A stretch of 64,000 bases of DNA from Plantago major. Its lineage: Eukaryota > Streptophyta > Magnoliopsida > Lamiales > Plantaginaceae. A program made the translations under genes and the position numbers. Under the pieces are notes generated by a model that made no database searches, was not told the DNA's origin, and saw only the letters and a list, made by a program, of their open reading frames with translations. The DNA is taken from NCBI GenBank assembly GCA_026545765.1, contig CM048842.1, forward strand, positions 42,107,431 through 42,171,430, written 5' to 3'. Shown in pieces: positions 22,268-35,915 of this stretch (positions within the stretch are counted from its first letter, which is position 1; every line of letters begins with the position of its first letter).

Positions 22268-23353
22268 CGGCATGTTGGATAATCTGAGGCTCATTCATGT
22301 TGAGAGCCTGAGGCATCCAATTAAGGAAAGTGAAATTCAAATTCACGAATTCGGCTCTGTTTAGCAAAACTAGCTGGAAAGCTAGCTGGTAGCTGGTTAG
22401 GTAGCTGGAAAGCTAGCTGGTTAGCTAGCTGAAAAGCTAACTGGTTTTAAATGTAGGTGTTTAGCAAATTAGCTGAAAAGCTAGCTGGTATTTTGTAAAA
22501 TGACATAAAAGGGCATTACTCTTATTTTTCTTTTCTTTAACCTTTCTTATCGTATTATTAGTCTATAGTTTTTTAAATAATAATATATCATATTTTGTCC
22601 AATAATTATAATATATATTCAATGTACTTTACATCGCCACTTTAATAACATCATCAAAATTATCAGAAGTTGAAAGAAATAATCGTTGAGCATTTTAACT
22701 TAGTAATGAAAAAAATCAGTAATTGATGTGTACTACATGTATGCATTTTAAAGAGGTGCGGATACATTAATCCTTATGCTAGTTGCAAAAAAGTACATAA
22801 AATGTATAACAAGGGAGCCTTATGCTTATAACAATGGCTTCAGCACCTAAATTAAAACTAGATGTCATAACTTGTTGCGTGCTTGCAAGATGAATCTCAG
22901 GCTGATAATGTTGGGTGCATGATGTATAGAATTCGTTGCTCTGTAATATGGGTGTTTGTACTTCTCATTTTATTTAGTCTAATTTAGGTTAATTTGGGTA
23001 GGGATATTTTCAGAATAAAAATATAAGAAGCTCCTTCCTTTTCAAAAAAGCAAGGAAGCTTCTTTTTACAGCTAGCTGAAAAAGAAGCTGCGCGTTCACG
23101 TAAAGAGCTTTTTATTAGTCAATGTTAAAAAAAAAAAGCTCATGTTGAAAAGCTAGTGGTAAACATAGACTTCGCCCACCTTACCACCACCCATGCTTCT
23201 GGGATTAGTCCTCTTTCCGGCAATGTACCATTTTGGGAAATAAACCCTGTCATTGATAGGCTGAATTATGAGCAAGGTAAAAACCAGCAAGAAAGCTAGA
23301 GAACCAAGTATGTTCAAAAGCGCAAAAACCCCAATATCCTCAACACTCGCCAT
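22268..23353 (-). pseudogene. Captured exon 1 of an OSCA1/CSC1-type channel gene, interrupted
   Basis: ATG at 23353 (minus strand) starts MASVEDIGVFALLNILGS, then a hydrophobic segment and QPINDRVYFPKWYIAG, the N-terminal first membrane helix and loop of OSCA1-type hyperosmolality-gated calcium channels. Coding continues to about 23168, stops at an inserted element, and resumes in homologous sequence at 22354-22268 (FLNWMPQALNM, then a segment ending QHAG). A GT donor follows the HAG codons, where OSCA genes have their first intron. The fragment is therefore a whole first exon, about 90 of some 750 residues, with no other OSCA exon nearby. It cannot make a channel. Capture from genomic DNA, not mRNA, is implied by the retained donor site. 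Confidence 0.85.
22355..23167. mobile_element. Non-autonomous element A inside the OSCA exon
   Basis: The left end CTCTGTTTAGCAAAACTAGC and the right end AGCTAGTGGTAAACATA are imperfect inverted repeats. Flanks GAATTCGG (22347-22354) and GACTTCGC (23168-23175) look like a mutated 8-bp duplication, and the interrupted OSCA reading resumes across them. Subterminal AGCTGG/AGCTAG words repeat. The interior is closely similar to element B at 25330-25993. Confidence 0.7.
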
Positions 23354-23732
23354 TATGCTAAACTACAGCTTCTATTTCTCGGACCTCAACAACTAGAAAC
23401 AAACAATGAAAGAGTGAAAAGGGGATAAAAACAAGAAAGGTGGGAAAGAATAGTTTTGGGTAGAAAAATTCAAGTAGGCGAGTTGTGTCTCTTTCGAATC
23501 TTTGATGCGTTTTCCTTACTTTTATCCTACCGCTAGTATCCATTTTAATCTGATCTAAATTACCAACAGGTTATCATAATTTCCCAAAAAAAAAAAAAAA
23601 AAGTCAGGTCCTGCTTACAGAGTACGGGACGGGTCCGGGTACATACCCAACCCGTACCCGAACACCATTACATACGTACGGGTCTTGTGCGGGTTCGGGT
23701 CGGATAGGGTAATTTAAAAGCTTACGTGGGAT

Positions 23733-25329
23733 GATGCCAACAAACCGCCATTTGACTTGGAAATCCCTTAGGAGAAAAATAGAAGCAATTGTAAACTGCT
23801 ACAAATGCAAAAGTTACATTTTTAAACGAAAAATTAAGATAAAAAAAATAAACTGATGAAACTAAAAACGAATTTTGTATTGTCTCGTTTTTCAAGTGAA
23901 AAACTAATGTTTTTTTTTAAATAAATATGAATAGTTTAAGTGAGCTTTATAATGTTTGACATTAAATCTATAAATATTTTGAAATTCTTTGTTTCATTTA
24001 GTCTAATATAATCATCTTTCAGCCCTTATAAATTACCACTAGAAAGTGACTGGATTTTATAGAAAAATAATCAAAATAAAAAATTATTAAAGAATAACTT
24101 TACATTGGGAAACGATACATAATTAGTGAGTACAACAAACAAAAAACTTTAAACAAGCCTATAAATTTTTTAGAAGTCCACGGTTTGCATATATAAAATT
24201 GGCTCCTAACCTTCTTAGGGCTTGTATGGAGAGTTATCTGGCACATGCCCATGTTCGATCCTGATTTCATGTATACCAAATATATCACTCTTAAAAGTAT
24301 AACATGTCGAGACTTATTTGAATTATAAAATTATGGATTAGTTATTTATGACAATTTTAATTTCATATTTTAAATACTCTATTTGGACCATATATTAAAT
24401 CGGGTCCCTAAAAATTTAAGGCCCTATGCAGGTGAACATCCCGCATGGACTCGGCCATATATCTAGTCATGTATGAGATTTACTAAGGATCTATATATGT
24501 CCAGATATTATCAAATTTACTTGGTATTCTTGAATCTGAACAAAACATGACAACTATCCTTAGCAAAACTAGTTGATAAGCTAACTGGTAGCTTATAAGG
24601 TAGTTGATAGCTGATAAGCTAGCTTGTAGCTGATTGAGTAGCTGATAAGCTAGTTGTTTTTTATAAAAGTGCTTAGTAAACAAGTTAGCTGATTTGCTAA
24701 ATATGGTATGTAAAAACAAATCAGCTATCTTATTTTTTGATAAGCTTCCTGAACAAGATTACCAGATAGCTATCTTATCAGCTACCAATTAGGCATTTAC
24801 GTAAAAAGCTTATTACGAAAATGATCGGCAAGCGACCCGACTTCATCTTGTCTTTTGGCTAAACTGATTCTGTATGAATGTATATTTTCTCGATTCTGTA
24901 TGAATGTATATTTTCTCGTGCTCTTTCTTTCTCCAACTTTTGTGATGTTCCTCAGATTCTTGATTTGCCCGTGCTTGATGTTATACGTGATGCCCTTGTT
25001 CAGTTCTTGATGTTATTATAAGTAACTATTTTTTAGAAATCCATTAATTCTATAGGAGTTGTGGTTCTATCCACCGAATGAAATTGTGCCTTTGTTAATA
25101 TTTGCCTCCACACAAACTTCGCATTTACTTTGAGGGTTAATTTTAAAGGATGACAAATATTTCATTCGACAAACTTTCAAATAGCATTGTAGTTTGTATG
25201 CCCTAATCTATAGTATTTGATAATAGGGAGTAGGTATGTCACGTGCCATAAATATAGTGGTAGAACTGTACTTACATTGCTTATTCTGTGCAGCGGGACA
25301 ATTCCAATTTTGTTTGATGAAAAACATTA
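23733..25329. other. AT-rich intergenic DNA with a third AGCTGATAAGCT-rich fragment
   Basis: No gene is seen. Between about 24555 and 24810 the words TAGCTGATAAGCTAG recur, like the ends of elements A and B, so this is probably a more diverged relative. A 23-bp direct duplication (CTGTATGAATGTATATTTTC) occurs at about 24869-24917. Confidence 0.5.
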
Positions 25330-25993
25330 GGGTCTGTTTAGCAAAATTAGCTGAAAATCTAGCTGGTAGCTGAATAGATAGTTGATAAGTTAACTGATTA
25401 ACTAGCTGAAAAGCTAGCTGATTTTAATGTAGGTGTTTAATAAATTAGCTGATAAGCTAGTTGGTATTTTGTAAAATGACATAAAAGTGCATTACTCTTA
25501 TTTTTATTTTCTTTAACCTTTCTCATCGTATTATTAGTCTATATTTTTTTAAATAATAGTACATCACGTTTTTGTCTAATTATTATAAATTATATTCAAT
25601 GTACTTTTCACCACCACTTTAATAACATCATTAAAAATTATCAGAAAGAAATATTCGTTGAGCATTCTAACTCAGTAAGGAAAAAACTCAGTAATTGTTA
25701 TGTACTACATGTATGCTGCGCAAGGAGATACAGCAATGGCGATGGATCACAGAATAACGGCAAAGTCGGCAGAGTAAATAATAATAAACGAGTAATTTTC
25801 CTTTTTTCTAATTTATGTCGAGCATATTTTCGAAATGAAAAAGATAAGGAGTTTTTTTTTAAAAAAAAACTACTTCTCAATCAAAACTAGCTGTTTTAAA
25901 AAATTGTTCACGTAATAGAATTTTTATTAGTCAATAGTCAACGCTTAGAAAACCTGAAAACTTTTCTTATCCTAGTTTTATTAAATTGAGCCC
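25330..25993. mobile_element. Non-autonomous element B, sister of element A
   Basis: It starts GGGTCTGTTTAGCAAAATTA and ends near CCTAGTTTTATTAAATTGAG, an imperfect inverted copy. The left two thirds align by eye with 22352-22740 (shared GTAGGTGTTTA, AAAATGACATAAAAG and TACTACATGTATGC blocks). No clear target duplication. Confidence 0.6.
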
Positions 25994-26386
25994 GCCCGTG
26001 CGAATGGAAAGAATAAGTCGGTTTTGTTTTTCAACTTGTGAGATTGGTAGTTACTCTATTTGCAATTAATTAAACATTGGAGCTGTTTTTGCAAATTTTC
26101 CGTCTTCTTCGTTCCATTCATTCATCAGATCCTTTGCTAAACCAGAGCACCGTGCAATTGAGCGAACCCTTGTTATCAGCCGCTGATCATCGTCTTCTTC
26201 TTCTTTGAATTAATCACACCGGTAATTCATCTATTTCACTCTTTCTTTCTTCGGTTTACTGAATCAATCATCTTTTTCTGCCATCTACTGTAATCGTTAC
26301 TCGTTAGGGCTTACTGATTTTATTTCTGATTTGTTACTCAAACTGAGGTTTAATAATGTATACTGATTGATTTTTTTGTGATGAAG

Positions 26387-29342
26387 ATGAATCCATTGAC
26401 ATTGGTAAAACGGATTCAGAATATAAACAAGAAAGAAGCAGCTTTAGGGATATCCGACCAGGCATCATGGCATGCCAAGTATAAGGATTCTGCTTATGTT
26501 TATGTTGGTGGCATTTCCTTTGACCTCACTGAAGGCGATCTCCTTGCTATTTTTGCACAGTATTTCATCTCTTCTCTTCTTTTTAATCAATACTCTATCT
26601 ATATAATACTATCATTATAATGCCCTTACATTTTTTTTTTGTGAAACTTGATATAGATATGGAGAGGTTGTTGATGTTAATTTGATTAGAGACAAAGCCA
26701 CCGGAAAATCAAAGGGCTTTGCTTTTCTAGCATATGAGGATCAAAGAAGTACAAATCTTGCTGTCGGTTCGTTTCTCTGTCTTGTTCATCCTAGTTTATT
26801 TTTCAGTTTTTGACTATTTTCGTCATCCTTGTAATGATAGTTTCGCTGATTTTGCAGATAATCTGAATGGTTCTCAAATTAATGGTCGAATAATCAGAGT
26901 AGATCATGTGAATAAATATAAGAAGCTTGAAGAAGAGGACGAAGAAACCAGGCAGCAGAAGAGAGAAGAGCGCGGTGTGTGTCGTGCTTTCCAAAGGGGA
27001 AACTGTACATATGGGGATAGCTGCAAATTCTCTCACGATGAGCAAGTAAGTCCAGTGAAATTCATCGTCTTCCAATTATTTTTGTTAGTTACATGGTTTG
27101 ACCACATTTGGAACACCTTTTGTTTGTTGATTCATTTGTCTCGACTTATTTCCTCTTGTCCTTGGGGTTTACTACTTAGTTTCCTTTTCATGGCATAAAT
27201 CTCCTGTAAATAAACTGCACCAAGATGATAACATTAGTCATTGAAGAATTTATCGGTGAGTGTTTGCTTCTGTACTTGGACAAGGCATTCATCATATATA
27301 AAATGTAGACATGCCAATAGAAACAGAAACAGAAATAAGAAAAAAGAAAGTCAAAAGATGAAAATAGTGACTTCTGTAAACAAATTGTACTTAGCAGTTG
27401 ATTGCTTGTTAATGAGCTGAATTGTGCTTAGGCTAGATGAAGAACCAGTTGTTACCTAATGAACTTTTTCAAAAAAGAGTGTTTGGTTTAGTAGTTTTAA
27501 ATGCACCACGAGACTGACTTGCCTCGTTCACCTTAGTAACTGCAAAGTTCTGCTTATGCTGTCAAACTAGGACTAATCCAGCAGACTTTTTCCTGTCCAT
27601 CATATAAGCTCTAGTTATGTGGTTGTAATTTTGTGCAGAGGCTGATATACTTTCATGATTTGTGGGTGGAATGGGAAACTTCAAAGAAATTTATGTATAC
27701 ATACTATAGAGTTGGAATGAGTGCTTCAAGAAAAGATAAGACTATTGTTACAATGAAGGAAAAAAACTGGAGCAGATGAGACTAAATGCAAAAGATCAAG
27801 TTTGCAAGGTATTGGACTGGAAAGGGTATTGTAAGTTGGTGTAAATCAACAAATATTGTTGGGCTCTAATGTCAGATGTAGATAATATATTCTTAACATG
27901 ATAGTTTTACATTCTAATTTGTTGATAAATGTTATCTATCACCAATTTGTTAAACTTAGAAGTTTGATTTAATGCAAGAATCTGTGTTATATTACTTTAT
28001 CATGTAGTTGTAAATTTCAATCCTCTTCCATGTGTCTTGCATATCTGTTTTATTTGCCGAGTGCCTGTCATGTTGTTTGGACTTTGGACTTAGCCAGTTA
28101 ACTAAACTTTCCAGGTTTATATCTGATTTGGTACTGAAACATGGTGAATTTGTAAAATCTATTAATTTCTGTTTGCTAGAGTGAATTGCATCTAGTGTAT
28201 GAGAATGAGTTCATGCTATAAATCATATTAAGAACTACTTTCATAGGTCTGGAAATGTTTCATTCAAGAACTAGTTCATAGTTCTGGAAATGTTTCATTT
28301 GGGAAGCTTTGAAATTTTTGCTTAATTGAGTTAATTAGATGTTATTGAACAATATTATAATATGTTTCTGGTTCTTGTGTTAATATCAAGATTCTTTATT
28401 CTTATGCATGGATTGCTACTGTTATTTACCTCTCTTTTAGTTAATTAGTATTTGTTAGGTTCTAAGTTTGTAGTTAGAGTAAAGAAGTTTAAGTTACCAT
28501 AATTTATCGCATATTCTGTGAAATTTCGTTCGTTTTGCCCACATCCTATTCTATCCAAGGCAATTATGGAAGTTCCACAGATGTGCCTCCATTAAACAAA
28601 AAATTAGACGGTCTTGAACTGATGAAAAGCATTTTGTCTTTTTTACTATGCTTTTATTCATTCAGCTTGCTGCTGTATGTAGATAGTATTAACAGACCTG
28701 GAATGTATGCTTCTCTTTTTCTGGCAGCGTCACTACAACTTTAAATGCATGTGTTGGGTGTAATCTATGCTTCTATCTATTTGACTTTAATGTCAAAAGT
28801 CTTAGTAACTGTAGAACAGTGCTTATTTGTGCATTTTACTTTACGATTGAGATTCGTATATTGTTTTCTAGCGACTCACAAGAACCCTCTTTGATTTAAG
28901 CCTAAATAGACCCCTACTGTTTCTTAACAAGTACTGTCTTTTCCTAATCCAGAGAGCTGCCAACACGGGATGGGGTGCCAAAGAGGATAAGCCTTGGGCA
29001 CAGGACAAATTTGAGGACTCCAAAGGAGATGGAAAAGCAAGTCGCTCGAGCCATGTATCACGATCTGCACAGGAAAGAGATCATAGAAGTGGTAACAGAG
29101 ATTCACAAACTTTTGAAGCTAAGAGAAAGGACCGTGATAGTACATATGTCAGTGAGAGGTCAAGGCCAAGTAGGGATGTACGAGACTCGAGGGAAAACCC
29201 AGATAGGAGAAAAGATAATCCCTCTAGAAGATCCGAGTCAGAATTCTCCCATAGGGAAGACAAATATGGCAGGGAACGAGACAGTAGGTCATATCGTGAT
29301 AGAGATTCTTCTCAGCACCGCCGAAGAAGAGATGATGAATGA
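26387..29342 (+). CDS. RRM and CCCH zinc-finger splicing protein (RBMX2/Snu17-like, plant C3H25/C3H42 type)
   Basis: Coding exons 26387-26559, 26657-26766, 26858-27045 and 28953-29342 join in frame to 286 codons plus stop. The product starts MNPLTLVKRIQNINKKEAAL and has an RRM at about residues 36-113 (RNP2 VYVGGI, RNP1 KGFAFLAY), a CCCH finger (CRAFQRGNCTYGDSCKFSH, spacing 7-5-3) at about 138-156, and an Arg/Ser/Asp-rich tail. The family is homologous to yeast Ist3/Snu17 and human RBMX2, members of the spliceosomal RES complex in the nucleus. The ATG at 26387 is preferred over the one at 26381 because relatives start MNPL. A 5' UTR intron may run from about 26221 to 26386. The third intron is 1907 bp and holds no recognisable gene. 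All splice sites are GT..AG. No disruption is seen. Confidence 0.93.
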
Positions 29343-29619
29343 ACCATAATAATTTGCCTAGGTTCTCCAACATCAGTGGCTGGAAATTGAGGGACTAGAA
29401 AAGTTTTTCATTCTTTCTGGGAATGTTTGCTACAAGATAGTACGATCGTCTCTTAACAAAATGCAGAAATGCTCTTATCAAATTGCTAGGCTGATTGTGT
29501 GACACTTGATGTACCCTGCTATCATGTAATCATCTCTGAGCTCAACTAGATCGTTTTGTTCTGTTGAAAGTTGAAACCAGTGTATTTTACTTCCTGATAT
29601 TTTTCTCGTCTTTCAGGAA

Positions 29620-30860
29620 GAATGGAATTGTCAATTGCCAACTTTGTCTAGTAAATGCCATTTCAGACGGATTTTGTTTTTTTATAACGACTGGATGCAG
29701 AATAGTTCTTGGTTCGACTCTGATTTTCTTTTGCATTCAAAACTTCAGGCTCACCAGATATCTGTTAGCTGGTCGAGTTCAGCTAATCAGGAGTGTTGTT
29801 TTCGATCACTAGCTACTGGATGCAGATTTTCCCACTTCCTAAGAAGGTGTTAAAACATATTGAGGCTATTTGTATATCTTTTTTATGGAGTGGACAGGAG
29901 GAAGTGACTCGAAAGGCACCTATTTCGTGGGATAGTGTGTGATTCAAAGCTGGCAGGTGGTTTGAATATTACTCTATGATTGAGTGGAATAAGGCGACTA
30001 TGACTAAGCTTCTATGGAATTTGTGTGAGAAAGCCGATAAGCTTTGGGTGAGATGGATTCATGCGTATTATATTAGGTGTGGGTCTGTTATGGAGTATCT
30101 CCCGAAGAATAATTGATCTTGGATTGTAAAGGCTATATTTAAACAACGAACTGGAGTGGTGCATAGTGAGATTTGGGAGAAGCTGCATGAGGGGGACACG
30201 TTTCCTACAAAAAGTTTTATCAAGAGTTAAGCGGTCCTAAACCAAGTGTGGTTTGGAGGAAGATATTTTTTGGTAATCGTGCTCGACCTCGAGCTTGCTT
30301 TGTGTTGTGGTTGTGTATGAGACAGAGGTTGGCACTGAAAGATAGGCTGACACGTTTTGAAGTGATAACTGATGGTTGTTGTAGTTTTTGTTTCCAACAG
30401 GAGAGCATCAACCATCTATTCTTTGAATGTCCTTTCACTCGGCTCATTTGGCATACTATCCTTGGTAAGATTGGTATTTCTCGGCTGCCTTGTTCTTGGG
30501 AACAGGAGGTTCTTTGGATTTGTGGTGCTATTAAGGGGAAAAGCTCCCAGGCCCAATTTCTTAAGTTGGTGTTGGCTGAGACGATCTATGCTATTTGGAT
30601 GTTGCGTAATGCTATTATTTTTCAGCAGGGTCAAATTTGCATGTGATTGCGCAGATTTTTCATATTTGTACAATTAGGGCTAGATTGTTTAGAAACTTGG
30701 ACACTTTTTGTCAGCAGATAGGATTGTGATCTGCTTTTAGTTTTGTCTTGATTCAGATAGCTTTGAGTCGTGGATTTTTACCAGGATCTTCGGATCAGTC
30801 TGTACTTATTTTGTTTTGGATAATGAGAAAGTTAGCTCTTGGTTCAAAAAAAAAAAAAAA
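29620..30860 (+). mobile_element. 5'-truncated L1-type LINE with poly(A) tail
   Basis: The segment encodes, in several shifted frames, the C-terminal end of a plant LINE reverse transcriptase (AGRVQLIRSVVF near 29773, FPLPKKVLKHIEAIC near 29830, then RKAPISWDSV) and a zf-RVT domain (frame 30248-30646: RARPRACFVLWL, CSFCFQQESINHLFFECPF, RLIWHTILG). It ends in untranslated sequence and about 15 A at 30846-30860. The 5' truncation and poly(A) are hallmarks of LINE insertion. It lies about 280 bp after the stop codon of the CCCH gene, in the same direction. Multiple stops make it inactive. Confidence 0.85.
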
Positions 30861-30862
30861 AT

Positions 30863-32142
30863 TTTGAGAGTTTCTTAATCTTGCAGCATGACTTTAAGTA
30901 TTTGTATGATAATCTAACACACTAGTCGCAAAACATGGTCACGAATAATCAAATACCATAAAACATTGAGCAAAAGTTACGATCTCAGTCACATGTCCAA
31001 CAATGCGAGAATTGAGTGCTTCTCTAAAGCTGAAATTGGTCCAGTATAGTAAGTACAAGCCCTAGACCCAAATCATAAAATTATCTCTCTTCCAGTGGAA
31101 AATCCCTCAACAAGAATAACTCAATTGGCATTGAGAAACTTCCATTTATGCATCATCACAACCTGGGAAAGAAAGGGTGAAAAAAAAGAATCTGTTTCAG
31201 ATGAAGTTCTTCATGCACCAGCTAATGACTAAATGATCTAGTTATATGCCTCTATTCACAGTACTGCAGTATTCAGTCATGCCTCTATTCACCAAAGCAG
31301 GAGACAAGGGCAAAGAATAGAAGTAACAGATTTTGATTTTTATAGAAGCACAAAACAATAAACCACAGACCAATCATATCTTTCAAGTTAAAGGGATTCT
31401 AATTATTGTCGACATAAATAGTCTTCCGCAATGAATGATTTAAAGGACAGCCTTGCTTGAGGACTTGAACGATGAGATTGATTATCGGTCGTCATTGCAA
31501 ACTGAAATGAGCAAAACACGTAATCTTACAGTCGGTAGCACATACGATTTGCAAGTACAGAACTAATGCAGTTATTTCAGTTTTCATGAGTAATACATAT
31601 ACATGAAAAAGGGTTGATGTTGATAACATCAGTAAATTAGTCCCTCTAGATTTCAACATGGAACACTTCTCCAGCTCAAAACTTTCCTCATTTTGCAGAA
31701 GCAGTATTAGAAGAGAAGAATCATCACACATCATCATTGCAAGCTGGTTGAATAAAGACAAATGTAAGTCCGAATCAAGACTACAGTGCTTTCATTGTTT
31801 TTGCCATGATAATTAACACCGTTAAGTTAAATGGGATCTGGATCCTACTTAAGTGAAGGCTACACAATCCTATCTATTTCAAAAGGTCACATAAACAGTA
31901 AAGAAGATAAATAAAAAAACAGGCATGTACATTAGTGCACGACAAACCTTATTAATAAGACAAATGTATTGTAAAATAGAAACCCCATCCAAACTGTTAA
32001 TATACAGAATGCAGATGATTAAAAAACTCAGTGATCATGCATACAATTTCCAATAGTTGTTCCAAATTGAAGCAGTGTCATTTCATAATCAGAGTTGTAA
32101 AATAATGAAATCCAAATAATTCCTTAAAGCTTCTCCATGGCT
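30863..32142. other. Downstream flank / possible 3' UTR of the NFD6-like gene
   Basis: No independent gene is seen. NFD6-type genes have alternatively spliced 3' exons, and minus-strand TTTCAG acceptors occur here (for example near 31500), so untranslated or alternative exons may lie in this stretch. Confidence 0.4.
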
Positions 32143-33617
32143 TCAGCTAGTCTTGTCAACGCCTACAACAGGGAGAATGAAAAGGGAACTCTTAATCAAA
32201 CTGTGGAGACAAGCATTCCAACAGACACTTGTCTGACTTCCAGAACAATTTAAGCTAGACAACCAACCAAGAAAACAGACAGGCCACTTTTATTGCATAT
32301 ACTCATGTACATACTGGAACTCAACCTCGGGGAAATAGTCAAACAGAGGAAGGAGTACAAAAATCTGAGAATGAAGTGATTTGAACAACTAGTGGGTGGA
32401 ATCCTGTAACTAAAGAAGGGGGGCATCATGCAATAGGATAAACCATTAGAAGTATATTGCCAAGTGAAAACCAACTCACCAGGGACCAAAGGTGGACTAA
32501 GGCAGCAAAAGGTGGCTCTACTCACATCACTAGATATCTAGATGAAAAATAAGAAGGCAATGGTTAGGTTTACCTATGAGCAATCTACTAAACTTTTGGA
32601 GCTCCATAATTAAACAGGACTGAAAAGGGTTTAAAAAAGAGGAATGAAAGAAAGAAGAAAGGAAACACCATTGTCAAGGATACTGACACATAAAGTATAT
32701 CTACGAGACTGAAGCCAAGCGATGTGACAGAACAAGGAAATAAGGTGCATTGCCTATTTTAAAGGGTTATTATCAGGATAGTCAAGGTTAAAAAATCTTC
32801 ATCCCAGACAAATATCCACACAAATGAGCAAATTTATGCAAGTTGTAACAAAGCATAGCTTCACGGAGAAACGGACATGATTTTGACATAGTGGCCCGTA
32901 CGCAAGAGGTCAAATTTCCAAGATACAGATGATCAACTTTATGACATAGTGGCCTTTCAAGAGGTCAAAATTCCTACCTTAACAACATAACGATTCAACT
33001 CCAGTTAAAAGCTAGAATCTTCAATCACCTAAACGAAAACGGCCATGACTAGATTACATAAATTATTAATCAGATCGAAGCATCAGACTCGAACAAAAGA
33101 TTTAACCAACATTTCCCAGTAACAACAGCATAGGTGCATACAAGCACAGAGTACAACCAACATATTCAAACATCAATATCAAGCAGAATAAAAAAAAAGT
33201 TAAAAAAGGAAAAAGCGAACATCGAGTAATTGGTATTACCTTCGGAGAGCCAAGAGAAACCGCAAGGAGAAACAGTGAGCATGGAAGTCATCAAAGCGGA
33301 GGCAGTGGCAGTGTGGTAAGGCTGCAACGACTCCAAACAAGCACTCAATTCGACTGGAGACCTATTAATATATGTCAATCGAAATACAAATTCAGTACTA
33401 AATTCGACAGGAAAACTGAAATAGTGATTGAATTGAATAAGTGCAGAGGATAAAGGTTAAGGAAATAGTACCGGAAAATTCTGGTGGTAAGTAAAGGAGT
33501 CCTGGAAGGGAGGCGGAAAGGCGATGAACGAGCGGATTTTGATTGGGATACGAAGTGAGCTGCCGCACTCCGACCGGCGGCTGATCGGAATGCGGATCGA
33601 GCGGCGGCGATTACCAT
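32143..33617 (-). CDS. NFD6: NUCLEAR FUSION DEFECTIVE 6-like protein
   Basis: Three coding exons on the minus strand, 33617-33472, 33361-33240 and 32162-32143, join in frame to 95 codons plus stop. The start [20 protein letters not shown] is Arg/Ala/Ser-rich with no early acidic residue, a typical organellar targeting peptide. Exon 2 encodes the family signature [20 protein letters not shown] and [10 protein letters not shown]. The short last exon ends VDKTS. In Arabidopsis NFD6 is needed for polar nucleus fusion in the female gametophyte and is predicted to be organellar. The first two junctions are confident because they rebuild the conserved TRIFRSPVEL segment. The third exon was chosen because relatives end with a similar short tail. 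Alternative 3' exons are likely. Confidence 0.85.
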
Positions 33618-33861
33618 TTTCCGATTTGAGATTTGTCGAGGAAACTAAGTTGCAGGTTTTCTATCGAGGAGGTTTGGCAAGTTTTAGAGGTACAAGCCTA
33701 AAACCCTACGTTTCATCCACAAAATTAATTATTCTATACCTGGTACATTAGATTTAGACCGTGCGGTTGAGAATAAACTACATCTACATATCTTAAAATA
33801 ATTACTATAACATATGTCTTGGTCAATAGAGAAAGTAGAAAAGCTAGCTTATTAATTTAAA
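33618..33861. other. NFD6-like gene upstream region
   Basis: Promoter and 5' UTR of the minus-strand NFD6-like gene are expected here. No second gene is seen. The plus-strand frame at 33524-33751 is only the antisense of exon 1. Confidence 0.4.
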
Positions 33862-34197
33862 GATGGCAACCACGAGTGAACTCCCAACCTCAGACCACAA
33901 CAATGTCACCTTACCACCTCCGGCCCCTAACATACAACATCTTCAATCAGCGGACCCCTCCCTCTCACCACCAATTGTAGGCCGGACTTAAATAGTAAAA
34001 GCAACCAAACTTACAAAAATGTGATCCAAAGAAATACCCCAACTTTCTTCAATGTCTGGTTCAACTCTCTACCGGAGGAAGTCCAAAATCATATCATATC
34101 GGCAGTTAAAAGGGATCAAATGAACCATGCAACCATAGATCAACAAACTTTGGAAGCAAGTTTCTCAAACCAAGAACTGGAAGCCTTCCAAAAAAAC

Positions 34198-35486
<1,289 letters not shown>

Positions 35487-35915
35487 GCAAAAAACTATGG
35501 AAATCAGCTTTGATTGTCCAGACAGTTGACTATAAGAAATCAATCTTGAATATTGAAAAACACTTACAGGGACTGTGGAAGCTCAAGCTATTACCAGATG
35601 TTACATATCTAACATGAGGTTTCTACCTAATCAAAACACAATTAGAGGAGGATCAACTAAACATCCAGGTAGGTGGGCCTTGGTTCCTATTTAAGCATTA
35701 CTTGGCCATCCAACAATGGAAACCAAAGTTTAAAGCTTCACAGGGACAGATCGATAGTATGTAGATTTGGATCCAACTACCGGAATTACCAGTGGAGTAT
35801 TTTTACCCTTGTGCACTAGTTAGCATAGGTTCTCTACTCGGTAAACCAATCAAGGTAGATTGGTATACCATGCAGGTGAAAAAAGGGAGGTTTGCAAGAA
35901 TCTGTGTAGATCTAC

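Larger units (their letters stand above)
21869..23724. mobile_element. hAT-type element carrying a host gene exon
   Basis: The element is bounded by the 12-bp inverted ends TAAGCTTTTAAA and TTTAAAAGCTTA (one mismatch) and flanked by a perfect 8-bp direct repeat CGTGGGAT at 21861-21868 and 23725-23732, the hAT target size. Both ends continue into CCCGAACCC/GGGTTCGGG-rich subterminal sequence. There is no transposase. The interior holds exon 1 of an OSCA1-type channel gene on the minus strand, later interrupted by another element (22355-23167). Confidence 0.82.
21540..24460. mobile_element. Possible outer element of a transposon nest
   Basis: Left, AGGGCCGACCCAAATTTTTT and then AAGCCCTAT at 21541-21570; right, AATTTAAGGCCCTATGCAGG near 24412-24431, then GGACTCGGCC near 24446. 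These resemble the two ends of plant elements with GGGCC-type termini. I found no target duplication, so this is a weak call. The hAT element at 21869-23724 lies inside it. Confidence 0.3.

Noticed and set aside
22268-23353. Functional OSCA gene
   Set aside because: Only exon 1 is present, it is interrupted by a transposon, and it lies between hAT ends with a target duplication.
33524-33751. Plus-strand ORF overlapping NFD6 exon 1
   Set aside because: It is the antisense of a well-supported exon, and its composition is explained by that exon.
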